This document shows positions 9,330 to 18,519 of a stretch of DNA of 64,000 bases, in pieces. Made by a program: the position numbers and the translations under genes. The notes under the pieces are model-generated. The model was not told where the DNA came from, searched no databases, and was given only the letters and a program-made list of their open reading frames with translations. The stretch comes from an uncultured Coxiella sp. (lineage in GTDB: Bacteria > Pseudomonadota > Gammaproteobacteria > Coxiellales > Coxiellaceae): positions 62,001 through 126,000 of the forward strand of contig CACNSC010000001.1 in NCBI GenBank assembly GCA_902623005.1. The letters are read 5' to 3'. How positions within the stretch are numbered: the first letter of the stretch is position 1; every line of letters starts with the position of its first letter.

Positions 9330-10307
9330 ATGACTGCTCACTTAATTGCTATAGCTCCGATGATGGACTGGACAGACCGCCACTACCGGGTATTGATGCG
9401 TTGTCTAACCCAGCGAACCTTGCTCTATACGGAGATGGTCCATGCCAATGCAATGATTCATGGCCAGATAGAAACCAATCAGCCCATACACGCTGAGGAA
9501 AGCCCGGTGGCATTGCAATTGGGTGGTTGTGAGCCAGATATATTATCACGCGCCGCGTGTCTTGGCGAAGCGTTGGGTTTTGATGAAATCAATCTCAATG
9601 TCGGTTGCCCGAGTCCCAGGGTGCAGTCGGGCTCTTTTGGTGCCTGTCTGATGAAAGAGCCGCCACTGGTTGCTGCATGCGTCACAGCCATGCAATCAGC
9701 AGTCACTATTCCGGTAACAGTGAAATGTCGCATTGGTGTTGATGATGTTGATCGATACGATGATCTGGTCAATTTTATTGAGACCGTGTCTCGCACTGGT
9801 TGTGATCATTTCATTATCCATGCTCGAAAAGCTTTATTAAAAGGCTTATCGCCTAAAGAAAATCGCACGGTGCCGCCTTTGCATTATGATCGTGTCTATC
9901 AGTTAAAACAGGACTTCCCAAAGCTAGCGATCACAATTAATGGTGGAGTCACCGATCACGCCGCAATTGAGTCACACCTGACCCAGGTCGATGGTGTGAT
10001 GTTAGGTCGTGTCGCTTACCACCAACCGTATTTATTGGCAGAGGTTGATCAACGCTATTATGGCAGTAGCGATCCTATTTCTACTCGTGAGCAAATGATT
10101 CGAGATTACTATCCCTACATTGAGGCGCAGTTATCAAAAGGAGTTAACTTATATGCGATGACACGTCACATGTTGCATCTTTACCATGGCCAACCCAAGG
10201 CGCGTCATTGGCGTCGGATCTTGACTGAACAAGCACGCGAGCGACATGCGGGAATCGAAGTGATTGAGCGAGCATTGCAAAGTGTCAAAGTCGATGGGTT
10301 GGCGTAA
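9330..10307 (+). CDS. dusA: tRNA-dihydrouridine(20/20a) synthase DusA
   Basis: FMN-dependent reductase of uridine in the tRNA D-loop. TIM-barrel motifs are IAPMMDWTDRHYR at the N-terminus, INLNVGCPSPRVQSGSFGAC with catalytic C106, the base region FIIHARKALLKGLSP, and INGGVTDHAAI with GVMLGRVAYHQP near the end. The sequence pattern and length (325 aa) fit DusA rather than DusB/C. It ends 2 bp from the convergent SDR gene with no visible hairpin between them. Confidence 0.92.
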   Translation: MTAHLIAIAPMMDWTDRHYRVLMRCLTQRTLLYTEMVHANAMIHGQIETNQPIHAEESPVALQLGGCEPDILSRAACLGEALGFDEINLNVGCPSPRVQSGSFGACLMKEPPLVAACVTAMQSAVTIPVTVKCRIGVDDVDRYDDLVNFIETVSRTGCDHFIIHARKALLKGLSPKENRTVPPLHYDRVYQLKQDFPKLAITINGGVTDHAAIESHLTQVDGVMLGRVAYHQPYLLAEVDQRYYGSSDPISTREQMIRDYYPYIEAQLSKGVNLYAMTRHMLHLYHGQPKARHWRRILTEQARERHAGIEVIERALQSVKVDGLA

Positions 10308-10309
10308 GT

Positions 10310-11089
10310 TTATCGATGAAACCACGCCAAGTATTTGGATAGCCGGATAAATAGTCGATTATGCAATCCCGTTACCACACACCAGCGTTTTGATTTAGTC
10401 AGTGCCTGCCAACTGCGATTAACCACAGCCTCTGCGCTCATCCACATCCAGCTGGGTACTCTTTTTCTGATTTCTTGATCGCCTATACGTTGGTGAAATT
10501 GTGTGTCAGTAAGGCCGGGGCAGAGTGCCTGTAACTTGACACCGGGTCTGCTGTATTGGTTGACCAATTGCTCAGTGAACGCAGTAACGAAACATTTAAT
10601 TGGGCGATAGAGCGTTCGGTGCGATCGCTCTTTAAGTTTAAATTGCATTAAGCCAAGGATTGACGAAACATTAATAATTGCGCAGTGCGGTTTTGATAAT
10701 AATTGCGGTAGCAGAAGATAACAGAGTTCGGTCAGTGAAGTTAGCATGAGTTGAATCAAAGCGTCATGATGTTGCCATGGTTGTTCGAGAAACTCGCCAA
10801 GGTCACCTTGTCCGGCATTATTGATCAGTAGATCGATCTCAACAGCATCAGTTTTCATTGCTTGAACCAATTGTTTGGCACTGTTGGTTTTGCTCAAATC
10901 AATCGCGTAGTAACTGACAGAAACTTGATACTGCTCACGCAGTTGTTGTGCCAGTGATGCCAGTACGCCGTGTTGGCGAGACACCATTACCAAGTTGATA
11001 CCTTGGCGTGCTAGTAAATGGCAGTAGGCTAAGCCAATCCCTGATGACGCACCGGTGACGCATGCTCGCTGATAGGGTTGAGTCGACAT
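10310..11089 (-). CDS. Short-chain dehydrogenase/reductase
   Basis: Rossmann-fold NAD(P) oxidoreductase with GASSGIG near the N-terminus, LLINNAGQGD, INVSS (catalytic Ser) and YRPIK (catalytic Tyr and Lys). Substrate cannot be told. Start is taken at the ATG at 11089 because GGGAG lies about 6 nt upstream of it; an upstream in-frame ATG at 11107 would add six residues. It resembles DltE/YqjQ-type classical SDRs. Confidence 0.85.
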   Translation of the reverse strand: MSTQPYQRACVTGASSGIGLAYCHLLARQGINLVMVSRQHGVLASLAQQLREQYQVSVSYYAIDLSKTNSAKQLVQAMKTDAVEIDLLINNAGQGDLGEFLEQPWQHHDALIQLMLTSLTELCYLLLPQLLSKPHCAIINVSSILGLMQFKLKERSHRTLYRPIKCFVTAFTEQLVNQYSRPGVKLQALCPGLTDTQFHQRIGDQEIRKRVPSWMWMSAEAVVNRSWQALTKSKRWCVVTGLHNRLFIRLSKYLAWFHR

Positions 11090-11266
11090 GATTTCTCCCA
11101 TATTCAATAGATCAAATCAGGCTAACAAGAACCCCCATCAAAAACAAATGCGCATCAAATCAATCGATGAAATATGAGATAAATCAATGCTTAAACTGAT
11201 TGTCGGGCTGAATACTGCTTGATAGTCTATAATTAAATAGCAAGAATTAATCGATGAGGTTTTATA

Positions 11267-11587
11267 ATGAAATCCGTAGTGACTGTGTGTTACGCAGTAA
11301 TGTTAACAGGGTCGCTTAGCTATGCTTACTCGGATGCTGAAACGTTTATTAACAGTGAGGTTATCGAAAACCCTGTTAATCAAGATTAGGAGATAACCCT
11401 CGATGATATTAAATACTAAGATAAAAAAATAACAAGTGAATTAAGCGACAATGAGATGCTGAAAAGTGAAAAGAAAACAACTGTAATCGAAACACCCGCT
11501 AATAAGCCAGTTAAATCAATCAAAGAAGAAAAAATAAATGTCATGAAAGATCATAACAAAAAAACTAGGATAATAATCGATGTCTAA
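11267..11587 (+). pseudogene. Secreted-protein gene with two in-frame stops
   Basis: A single frame runs from ATG 11267 to TAA 11585-11587 but is broken by TAG at 11387 and TAA at 11417. The first 40 codons encode a signal-peptide-like start (MKSVVTVCYAVMLTGSLSYA); after the stops the same frame continues with a Lys/Glu-rich, low-complexity segment (TSELSDNEMLKSEKKTTVIE). It retains a GAGG ribosome site 7 nt before ATG and a perfect TATAAT at 11228. The end overlaps the next gene by 8 bp. No family recognised. The intact signals suggest recent inactivation; a 40-aa secreted peptide could still be made. Confidence 0.5.
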
Positions 11588-12641
11588 AGCACGGGCTTAC
11601 GCCGCATTAAAACCAGCCGATCATTTGCAGCCATTTCAATTTGAGCGAAGAACAGTTGGTGAAGATGATATTTTAATTCGAATTCACTATTGCGGCATTT
11701 GCCATACTGACTTACACATGGTGAATAATGACTGGGGGATGTCGCAATACCCGATGGTGCCTGGGCATGAGATCATTGGTAAAGTCGAGGCAGTAGGCAG
11801 TAAAGTCAAACGTTTTTGTATCGGTGACTGGGTGGGTGTGGGCTGCATGGTTGATTCATGCCGCACTTGTGATGCCTGTATTGAAGGCGAAGAGCAATTT
11901 TGTCAACAAGGCATGACCATGACCTATGGTGGTCAGGATTTAAAATCACCCGGACAAATCACGCAGGGCGGTTACTCGGATCACATCGTTGTTGATCAGC
12001 ATTTTGTGGTTAATATCCCCAAAAATCTGTCCATGAGCTGTGTTGCACCACTACTGTGTGCCGGTATTACCACGTATTCACCACTAAAATATTGGCAGGT
12101 TCAACCTGGGCAACTGGTTGGGGTTATCGGTCTAGGTGGTTTAGGTCATCTGGCCATTAAGTTTGCTAAAGCCATGGGTGCAAAAGTGTGCATGATAACC
12201 AGCACGCGCAGTAAACGAGACGATGCTAAACGCTTAGGTGCTGATTGTGTGATTGATCCTAACCGTGATGATGAAATGCTCGAATACAGTAATCAGTTTG
12301 ATTTATTACTCAATACAATTCCCGTAGCGCATGAAATAAATCGCTATTTACCGCTATTGAAGCGAAATAAAACTATGGTATTAGTGGGTGGTACTGAGGT
12401 AGATATGCACAGTATTAATTTGGTTTTTGGTCGCAAACAAGTTGCCGGCTCACTTATTGGTGGAATGCATGAAACGCAGGAAATGTTAGATTTTTGTGGC
12501 AAACATCAAATTCATCCAGATATAGAATTGATTAATGTGACTGAGATTAATACAGCCTATCAACGTCTCGCAAGTGGTGATGTGAAGTATCGATTTGTGA
12601 TTGATATGATGTCGATAACAGCGGATAAAGTTGGCGATTGA
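11580..12641 (+). CDS. Zinc-dependent alcohol dehydrogenase, CAD/YahK type
   Basis: Medium-chain dehydrogenase that probably reduces aldehydes with NADPH. The catalytic zinc site includes C41 (CGICHTDLH) and H63-E64 (GHEIIG); the structural zinc cysteines are C94, C97, C100 and C108. The Rossmann motif is GLGGLGHLAIKFAKAMG. 353 residues, usual for the cinnamyl-alcohol dehydrogenase/YahK group. It stands alone after the broken secreted-protein gene. Confidence 0.88.
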   Translation: MSKARAYAALKPADHLQPFQFERRTVGEDDILIRIHYCGICHTDLHMVNNDWGMSQYPMVPGHEIIGKVEAVGSKVKRFCIGDWVGVGCMVDSCRTCDACIEGEEQFCQQGMTMTYGGQDLKSPGQITQGGYSDHIVVDQHFVVNIPKNLSMSCVAPLLCAGITTYSPLKYWQVQPGQLVGVIGLGGLGHLAIKFAKAMGAKVCMITSTRSKRDDAKRLGADCVIDPNRDDEMLEYSNQFDLLLNTIPVAHEINRYLPLLKRNKTMVLVGGTEVDMHSINLVFGRKQVAGSLIGGMHETQEMLDFCGKHQIHPDIELINVTEINTAYQRLASGDVKYRFVIDMMSITADKVGD

Positions 12642-12814
12642 CGCAAGAGTTATGAGCGCCCTGCAAGCCGGATTAAATTAATATTAAATTCTCATCAAAA
12701 CTTAAAGATTAATGAAATCTTAATACTATAGGCGTATCTTGGTGACAACTTTTCAATTAACTGCATCGGCACAATTTATAATGTGTTGTGTATGCATGCA
12801 TGATGGTATTGGCT

Positions 12815-14224
12815 ATGAACTTAAGTCGCGATGTGATTGATTTCAATTTGAAACAATCCGGACTCAACATTGAAGAACCATTAAAATCTCAATTGGAATC
12901 CAAGATTTCAAAGTTGTTAATTTCGCAAGCGATTAATGAGAGCGGTACTGATCAGTTCATCGCTTATTGCGAAAAAATCAAAGACAATCCGGAAAAACAA
13001 AGATTTTTGCTCGATGAATCATTGATAGCTACCTTTAAGGAGAATCATCATCCGACTGGTAAACCTTTACCACAGGATACGAATATAATCACAGTCATCA
13101 AGCAGATTATTCAGCAACAGATTAACGTTGAATTGAATCTTCCTAACAAAGATTTAATCGATCACTATCGATTTTTGTCGCAGGCATTAATGAGCCCCCC
13201 TATTCGTTACATACTTGGCTTTTATCGTATTACTTTTCTGTCAAGACCAGATCCATATAAAGCCAATACGCATACGATTAAGGCAATTAAAAATCACAAA
13301 AATCAATTGGAAAATGAGATTCAATTTGAAATTTTGCGACAACTAAAGCTAGATATCATTCCCAGGCAATATCTGTCTATAGCTAAGCAATGGGTTGCTG
13401 TAATTTACGAAAAAATAAAATTAGAGTTGTTGCGACACAGTGAGAATTATTACTTTTACGATCGTTATGATCTGCAACAGATTGCGAGTAAAGTCATTGC
13501 CTCATTCGAACAAGTTTTGAAAACTTGTCATGAAATTATTGATCAAGATAACTATCATTTGACTTTTACAAAGTTAAATACACTCAAAGCCATTGCAGAC
13601 GAAGCATTGCAATATCAGTCAGATGCGCCGTTCGATCATCATTCAGAGTCTTTTCCTCAATCGCTGCGAGAAACAAAAGAAGCCGATGTATTTGTATGGA
13701 TAAGTGAGTGCCTAAATCCTTTTATCAGTGTCTATCAGTATCGCTGTGAGCAAGTCATTGCAAAAAAAATAGTTGCTACTTGTATTGAGAAATATAACAA
13801 AAATTCGCCTTGCGAGGCCGACACGACGGAAATACTCAAAGGTCTACCGGAATGGCAGAACTACCGATATTCTTATGCTGATGATCGAGCCTTAGCTTTG
13901 CGAATTAAAACACTAATTAAACAAGACGTTTTGTATCATTGCCAATCAATCAATTCGATGAATGAAAAAATTAAATTTTTAAGATGGACAATTGATGAGT
14001 CTAAAAAAAATCCCATTGCAAAAATATTCTATACTCCAAGTAATTATAGTTATGAATTCCTTACATCACATCGTCCTATGCGTACTATAAAGTCAATAAA
14101 GACAATGATTCAATCATTAGAAAATCAGCAATCAAAGGCTGAGCATTACCGAGTATCGAATTCTGATACAGTCGAGATCGAATTGCCAGGAATCTTGAAA
14201 AATTGCACTGGAGTTCGTGGCTAA
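12815..14224 (+). CDS. Unknown helical protein, paralogue of 15973 product
   Basis: No known family recognised. About 470 residues, hydrophilic, mostly predicted helix, Lys/Ile/Asn-rich, no signal peptide or TM segment. Residues in the middle read FVWISECLNPFISVY, close to FTWINEQCNLFTSSF in the protein at 15973, and both end with VEIEL about 12-18 residues before the C-terminus, so the two look like divergent paralogues. Start is uncertain: GTG 12788 and ATG 12800/12803 are upstream alternatives and no strong ribosome site is seen. Size and composition fit a secreted effector, but nothing shows that directly. Confidence 0.75.
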   Translation: MNLSRDVIDFNLKQSGLNIEEPLKSQLESKISKLLISQAINESGTDQFIAYCEKIKDNPEKQRFLLDESLIATFKENHHPTGKPLPQDTNIITVIKQIIQQQINVELNLPNKDLIDHYRFLSQALMSPPIRYILGFYRITFLSRPDPYKANTHTIKAIKNHKNQLENEIQFEILRQLKLDIIPRQYLSIAKQWVAVIYEKIKLELLRHSENYYFYDRYDLQQIASKVIASFEQVLKTCHEIIDQDNYHLTFTKLNTLKAIADEALQYQSDAPFDHHSESFPQSLRETKEADVFVWISECLNPFISVYQYRCEQVIAKKIVATCIEKYNKNSPCEADTTEILKGLPEWQNYRYSYADDRALALRIKTLIKQDVLYHCQSINSMNEKIKFLRWTIDESKKNPIAKIFYTPSNYSYEFLTSHRPMRTIKSIKTMIQSLENQQSKAEHYRVSNSDTVEIELPGILKNCTGVRG

Positions 14225-14555
14225 TCTATATCAATAACTGAGTGTATTAATTGATAGTGTGCTTAATTAATCGATCTCGCATCATACAATTCTACATGTC
14301 TTATCTGTAAGTATATTTAAATATTATTGTGTGACTGATTGTAGTCTGACGTAAAGTACTGACCTTTCTACCAAAAGCAGACCATAATAATTCTTATCAC
14401 TTTACTGTTTGCCGTTGAAAATGGTTTTTTTTGTAAAAAGATTATAACCATGCACGTAGCTGAGAATTATGATGTCAGCAATCTATCCCATGACAATTTT
14501 GTAAAAACTTTACAAAACGAAAATTTGGTCTATTATAAAAATAGAGTTAGTGGAT

Positions 14556-14588
14556 CACTCCCTGTTATTTAACAGTGAGGTGTTTTTT
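14556..14588 (+). terminator. Terminator-like hairpin with T-run
   Basis: CACTCCCTGTT pairs imperfectly with AACAGTGAGGTG across a short loop and is followed by six T. It lies 330 bp after the unknown gene ending at 14224 and at the stop of a 40-codon frame (14450-14572), so it may end a short transcript. Confidence 0.4.
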
Positions 14589-15177
14589 AATATATCAATG
14601 TGCAGTGCCTGCGGGCATCCAGTGATGAATTGATGAATTTAGACACTTATGAATGTGATATAGTTTCTGTATCCTTATCCTAGTCAGTTTACATTTCTAC
14701 TGCCCACTAACTCTATTTAATTATCTTACTCTCCGTCAATTTTTTATATTTAATTTTTTCAAGGGTATCGAGCATCACTGTTTATAATTAAGCTTTCACG
14801 GTTTAAAAATTTTTTTTCTCAAATCTATTCGTATTATTATCCTGCTTTATATTCATTTTTTTATATACATAACTTAGTAGAGCAGTGTCGAAATTTAGCA
14901 TCATTTCTATTTAATGAACTGTCTAGTCCACTCTGTAATTCGTTATTAGATTAAAAACGTTAGAATTGATCACTATTTTTAAGGGCTTAGGATTGTCATA
15001 GATTTAAAAAAGGAAAAATATGCGATTATATCAAGTAATCAATGAGCTGTCCGGAGTTGGTTATCATGTCTAAGCTGGGTTCAATAAACGCTATGGCCTA
15101 TCTTTAGTGATAGAAAAGTTTTCTTTAGTTGATCTTTTAGAGTCAAATCTTGATGCTATCAAATAAGCCTATTTCTC

Positions 15178-15358
15178 TTAAAAAGCAATATCGACGACAA
15201 TCATGAAACTTTTTTCCTTGCAATCTGAGTTCTGTTTAGCATCAAAATAGGCATTATCAACTGGTATATTGTAGAATTTTATAATTAACTCCAGCACCTT
15301 CATTAATTAATATGGCTGTTGATTCATTGTCGATATTTTTGTCAGTTAGTTGAATGGC
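15178..15358 (-). pseudogene. Frameshifted remnant downstream of chorismate mutase
   Basis: Directly after the chorismate mutase stop, the same frame continues for 33 codons (AIQLTDKNIDNESTAILINE, then GAGVNYKILQYTS) to TGA at 15259-15257. A one-frame shift then gives IPVDNAYFDAKQNSDCKEKS and more up to TAA at 15180. The segment AILINEGAGVNYK resembles the second helix and turn of an ankyrin repeat (LLxxGAxVN). Read as a degraded gene piece, possibly ankyrin-repeat; one weak match only. Confidence 0.3.
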
Positions 15359-15640
15359 TTATTTATTATTCGTAACGGTTCTCGATTCTCTTTTATTGAT
15401 CTGAACTAATCGACATTGTCTAATAATTTCTCTCATGATAGCTTCTATACCCTGATTGGGTATGAGTGTTGTATTAATGAGCTTCAATCGACTGATAATT
15501 GAATCCTCACGTTGATGGCAAATGATTTTATCCGCCGGTTTGAATTTTTTTATTTCTGCAGCTATTGTCGCACGTTGTTGAATTAACTGTAAGATTTGAT
15601 CGTCGATGCCATCGATTTTTTCTCTGAGTGTATTCAGCAT
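15359..15640 (-). CDS. Free-standing AroQ-type chorismate mutase
   Basis: Converts chorismate to prephenate for Phe/Tyr synthesis. About 93 residues, all helical, with the AroQ pattern: LREKIDGIDDQILQLIQQRA (helix 1 with active-site Arg), EIKKF (Lys), QREDSIISRL (Arg-Glu) and EAIMREIIRQC. No prephenate dehydratase or dehydrogenase is fused or adjacent. Start chosen at ATG 15640 because GGAG is 7 nt upstream; the ATG at 15646 would be too close to it. It sits in a decayed region next to unknown genes; no secretion signal is visible. Confidence 0.8.
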   Translation of the reverse strand: MLNTLREKIDGIDDQILQLIQQRATIAAEIKKFKPADKIICHQREDSIISRLKLINTTLIPNQGIEAIMREIIRQCRLVQINKRESRTVTNNK

Positions 15641-15670
15641 TACCATTCTCCATCCTTAAGTCAGGTATTC

Positions 15671-15694
15671 CCCATGTGGAATTTATTACATGGG
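15671..15694. promoter_or_regulatory. Inverted repeat upstream of chorismate mutase
   Basis: Perfect 7-bp arms CCCATGT and ACATGGG separated by 10 bp, 30 bp upstream of the chorismate mutase start. Could be an operator; no regulator is identified. Confidence 0.25.
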
Positions 15695-15768
15695 TTTACC
15701 TTTGGCTTGTCAATGCCAATGATTATTCGATTACCTTCAATCGGTTGAGCAATTTCACTCAGAAGACT

Positions 15769-15960
15769 ATGAATTTCAGGCATTATGCTTTAAGTCTTTA
15801 TTGCGAATATTATTTCTTGTTATTCAATATCTTAGCATCGATATTATGGTTGTGGTGTTTATTCATCCAATATTTGTTACAAAATGTTTCTGAATCGTTA
15901 CAATTTGTCATCGATTTTTCGTCAAAGACTGATATATTGCACTGTTATATCGTTGTCTAG
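15769..15960 (+). CDS. Possible 63-aa single-TM protein
   Basis: Frame from ATG 15769 (AGAAG 4 nt upstream) to TAG 15960, ending 12 bp before the unknown gene at 15973. The middle is strongly hydrophobic (FLLFNILASILWLWCLFIQY), with short polar ends. No family recognised. The AT-rich surroundings make a chance frame quite possible. The frame extends upstream to GTG 15628, but that part overlaps the chorismate mutase start and looks non-coding. Confidence 0.25.
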   Translation: MNFRHYALSLYCEYYFLLFNILASILWLWCLFIQYLLQNVSESLQFVIDFSSKTDILHCYIVV

Positions 15961-15972
15961 AGTATATAAATA

Positions 15973-17280
15973 ATGAGATTATCTATTTCGAATACAACTG
16001 TTCATCACAAACATGTCATTGAATTTTTTATCGATCAATTGCTAATAGAGCCCTCATCTGAAACTCTTATTAACCCTTCTTACGGTGAAATTTTTAACGG
16101 TGATAATCTATCACTAATTAAGCACTTGCCAGAGGATTTGCGTTTAAAGACTGATTCACGCAATGATAGGATCAAGTTTTACCGGCCTTTGCTCTGTCAA
16201 GCTATCTTGAAAAAATTGGCTTCAAATAAAAAAAAATTGTTGGAAGATAATTATCATCAAGCGATATCTTTTTTTATTTCACTCATATCTAGGCCGAATA
16301 TTTATTCTGTCTTAAGTTCAGTGTCAATGAGCTCGAATGGTTCGATTGTGTCTTTGATTGACGGCTTTGATAGGCGAATTCTGAGTCAAGAAACCAAGCT
16401 GATCAATAAAATGAACAGACTTTTATCAGAGTTTTATTTTTCAGATTTCACGACGACATTTGCTAATTTACTTCGTTCAAAAGTACAGTTGAACTATTTC
16501 GAATCGACATTTATGCCTGCTATCCTTAATATGTTTCAATCGGATCACTCGCCAGACCGTGATCGACTTATTTCAATTCTCAATAGCAATGTGAATACTT
16601 TCAAAAGTCTCTCACATCAATGTGATGGCTTGTTAAAAAAATCTACCATTACTGATTCTGATGCTTCTTCTTTTATTAAAAATATAGTAACGATATCCCT
16701 AACTGTCTTTCGTGATCTGTCTCTTACAGAAGACGCTCACCTAGCTCGTCCAGAGGTCAAGCATGCATTGCAGTTATTTACTTGGATTAACGAACAATGT
16801 AACCTTTTCACAAGTTCATTTACAACCTCTATGAGAACTATTTTAGCGCGTCGATTATTCATAAAGCTTAAACATGACAATTATCCAGATCCTACTGATC
16901 AGGATTTCCTTCACGTTACAAATATATTTTATAAAGCTCACAAAAAGTTTTTAAAGAATTCTTGCCATGTATATTCTCTTAGCCATTTTTATGACTGGAT
17001 TACACCCCGTTTACAAGCGGTGACACTGCAGTATGCTGAATCCATCAAGGCATTTAAACCGCGTAGGCAATTTTACCAATCAATACTTTCTTGTGATAAT
17101 TATAAACACCGTTTATCGGAAATTTTATGGCTATCCTACCGCAATTTTCCAGATCCTGATTCTCTACTCTTTGAAGATAAGATAAACGAAAAAATTAAAT
17201 CATTTGCCAGCCCTGAGCGGGTTGAGATTGAGCTCGTGCCTATGTCACCTAAAGCTTCATCGCCAACGATGTCCAGGTGA
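15973..17280 (+). CDS. Unknown helical protein, paralogue of 12815 product
   Basis: Not recognised. 435 residues, no TM or signal peptide, mostly helical, rich in Ser, Leu, Ile and Asn, and AT-richer than the core genes. Contains FTWINEQCNLFTSSF, parallel to FVWISECLNPFISVY in the 12815 product, followed in both by a basic helix, and has VEIEL near the C-terminus followed by a Ser/Pro-rich tail (VPMSPKASSPTMSR). The polar, Ser-rich C-terminus is compatible with a type IV secretion signal, but this is only inference. It converges with the membrane protein gene ending at 17283. Confidence 0.75.
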   Translation: MRLSISNTTVHHKHVIEFFIDQLLIEPSSETLINPSYGEIFNGDNLSLIKHLPEDLRLKTDSRNDRIKFYRPLLCQAILKKLASNKKKLLEDNYHQAISFFISLISRPNIYSVLSSVSMSSNGSIVSLIDGFDRRILSQETKLINKMNRLLSEFYFSDFTTTFANLLRSKVQLNYFESTFMPAILNMFQSDHSPDRDRLISILNSNVNTFKSLSHQCDGLLKKSTITDSDASSFIKNIVTISLTVFRDLSLTEDAHLARPEVKHALQLFTWINEQCNLFTSSFTTSMRTILARRLFIKLKHDNYPDPTDQDFLHVTNIFYKAHKKFLKNSCHVYSLSHFYDWITPRLQAVTLQYAESIKAFKPRRQFYQSILSCDNYKHRLSEILWLSYRNFPDPDSLLFEDKINEKIKSFASPERVEIELVPMSPKASSPTMSR

Positions 17281-17282
17281 TA

Positions 17283-18509
17283 CTAGACGCTTAAGTCTTG
17301 TTGTTCATTCAGTTTGATCAAGGGCTCATTAAGATTGTGGCTGCTCTCTGATTGAAAGAGTCGATTGACAAGTTGGCGATGTATCTCTGCTTGTTGTTGT
17401 TTAGTATCAGGTTCAAGCCAACGCACGATGAGGTCACTTGCCGTATAGCCATTACTTAATACGGATGTTAGCGCGGCTGAAGTCAATACAGCATTACTAA
17501 ATAGACTGTTATTGATTGCAGAGTAGGGCGGTGATTTAAGGCATTGTTGTGCGAGAAAAGTAAATCCCGCAAATGATGATGCGTACACCATTACGCACAG
17601 TGCAAATAAACCGTTTGCTTGCCAGGTATTCTGATGGCATCTTGATAGAACGGCATGTAACGATTGCCATTGCACCAAGCAGTCATTCAAAAATAATCCG
17701 GTCAGCAACAAGCTTGGTGCAGAGAGTACTAGCCCAAGGACTATTTTTATAATTTGACTTTCTTGCTGATTATCGGGCCAGACCGTATCAAGTTCATAAA
17801 ACATCAAGTAGTTAAAGCAGACAGCAATACCCGGCAGACAAGCCAGTGGTGCTTTATAAAGCATATTGGCACTGGGGACGTCAGGCAGCATATTGTTGTC
17901 ATCATTCGAGAGGTAACGTTTCGTCATGACTTTTTCATTGTCAGTGAGAATAAGCCATCGTTTGAAAAATTGGTGATACAGGGTGTGATCAGCAATCTGT
18001 GTGCTGTTAAGCGATTGCAAGCATTGTGGTGTGATTAACTGGAATTCAACGAGTATTTCGGCAACCGCATTGCAACGTGACATGGCTTCATACCCGACTA
18101 AAAAGATTGAGGCAAAGCCAACGGGATACCGTAAAGCTGGTGGTGATGCTTGTACGGTGATCCAACACGATGAAAGCATAGCGAGTATTTGTAAAATACC
18201 AGCAGATGCGATCGTCACCATATCGCGATAATGGATATGGCCACTTTTGAAGTGGTGGTAGCTTTGTTGGGCACGTGCTTGAAAATTAAGTCCCGTCCAG
18301 TAGTAGTAGCAGACATTCATGGAAAATGTGGATGTCATGGAGAGTAGTGCCATTGCATCGACATACCATGGAGAGGATGGTAGTGATCTTCCTTCTGGGT
18401 ACCAAAAATCATACACGGAGGTGGTTAATACGCTCGCACACGCCAATGCCGAAAACGACATAAGCAATTGGGTTTTTGTCGGAAAATGGTCGCTTGGTTC
18501 TTGAGTCAT
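17283..18509 (-). CDS. Unknown 8-TM membrane protein with LNEPLI tail
   Basis: Not recognised. 408 residues with about eight predicted TM segments (around 15-33, 48-72, 96-118, 127-142, 215-240, 255-278, 300-320 and 335-355) split by a hydrophilic loop (about 150-210) ending in SNDDNNMLPDVPS. The cytoplasmic-looking C-terminus ends SSHNLNEPLIKLNEQQDLSV; LNEPLI closely matches LNDPLL at the N-terminus of the 648-aa membrane protein at 25945. It starts 10 bp after the MFS gene stop, so the two are likely one operon. Confidence 0.8.
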   Translation of the reverse strand: MTQEPSDHFPTKTQLLMSFSALACASVLTTSVYDFWYPEGRSLPSSPWYVDAMALLSMTSTFSMNVCYYYWTGLNFQARAQQSYHHFKSGHIHYRDMVTIASAGILQILAMLSSCWITVQASPPALRYPVGFASIFLVGYEAMSRCNAVAEILVEFQLITPQCLQSLNSTQIADHTLYHQFFKRWLILTDNEKVMTKRYLSNDDNNMLPDVPSANMLYKAPLACLPGIAVCFNYLMFYELDTVWPDNQQESQIIKIVLGLVLSAPSLLLTGLFLNDCLVQWQSLHAVLSRCHQNTWQANGLFALCVMVYASSFAGFTFLAQQCLKSPPYSAINNSLFSNAVLTSAALTSVLSNGYTASDLIVRWLEPDTKQQQAEIHRQLVNRLFQSESSHNLNEPLIKLNEQQDLSV

Positions 18510-18519
18510 GGGGGAGATA

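Larger units (their letters stand above)
14225..15358. other. Long AT-rich non-coding or decayed stretch
   Basis: No intact gene over about 1.1 kb. Three short coding-like traces are visible: a 40-codon plus-strand frame at 14450-14572 (MHVAENYDVSNL...) that ends inside a terminator-like hairpin; a plus-strand frame at 15020-15166 with AGGA before its ATG and one in-frame TAA at 15071; and a minus-strand remnant at 15178-15358 described separately. The rest is T- and A-rich with no recognisable RNA gene. Gene decay is the simplest explanation. Confidence 0.5.

Noticed and set aside
15628-15768. Upstream part of a 110-codon plus-strand frame
   Set aside because: Overlaps the chorismate mutase start and palindrome, GTG start without ribosome site, composition not coding-like; only the 3' part from ATG 15769 kept at low confidence.
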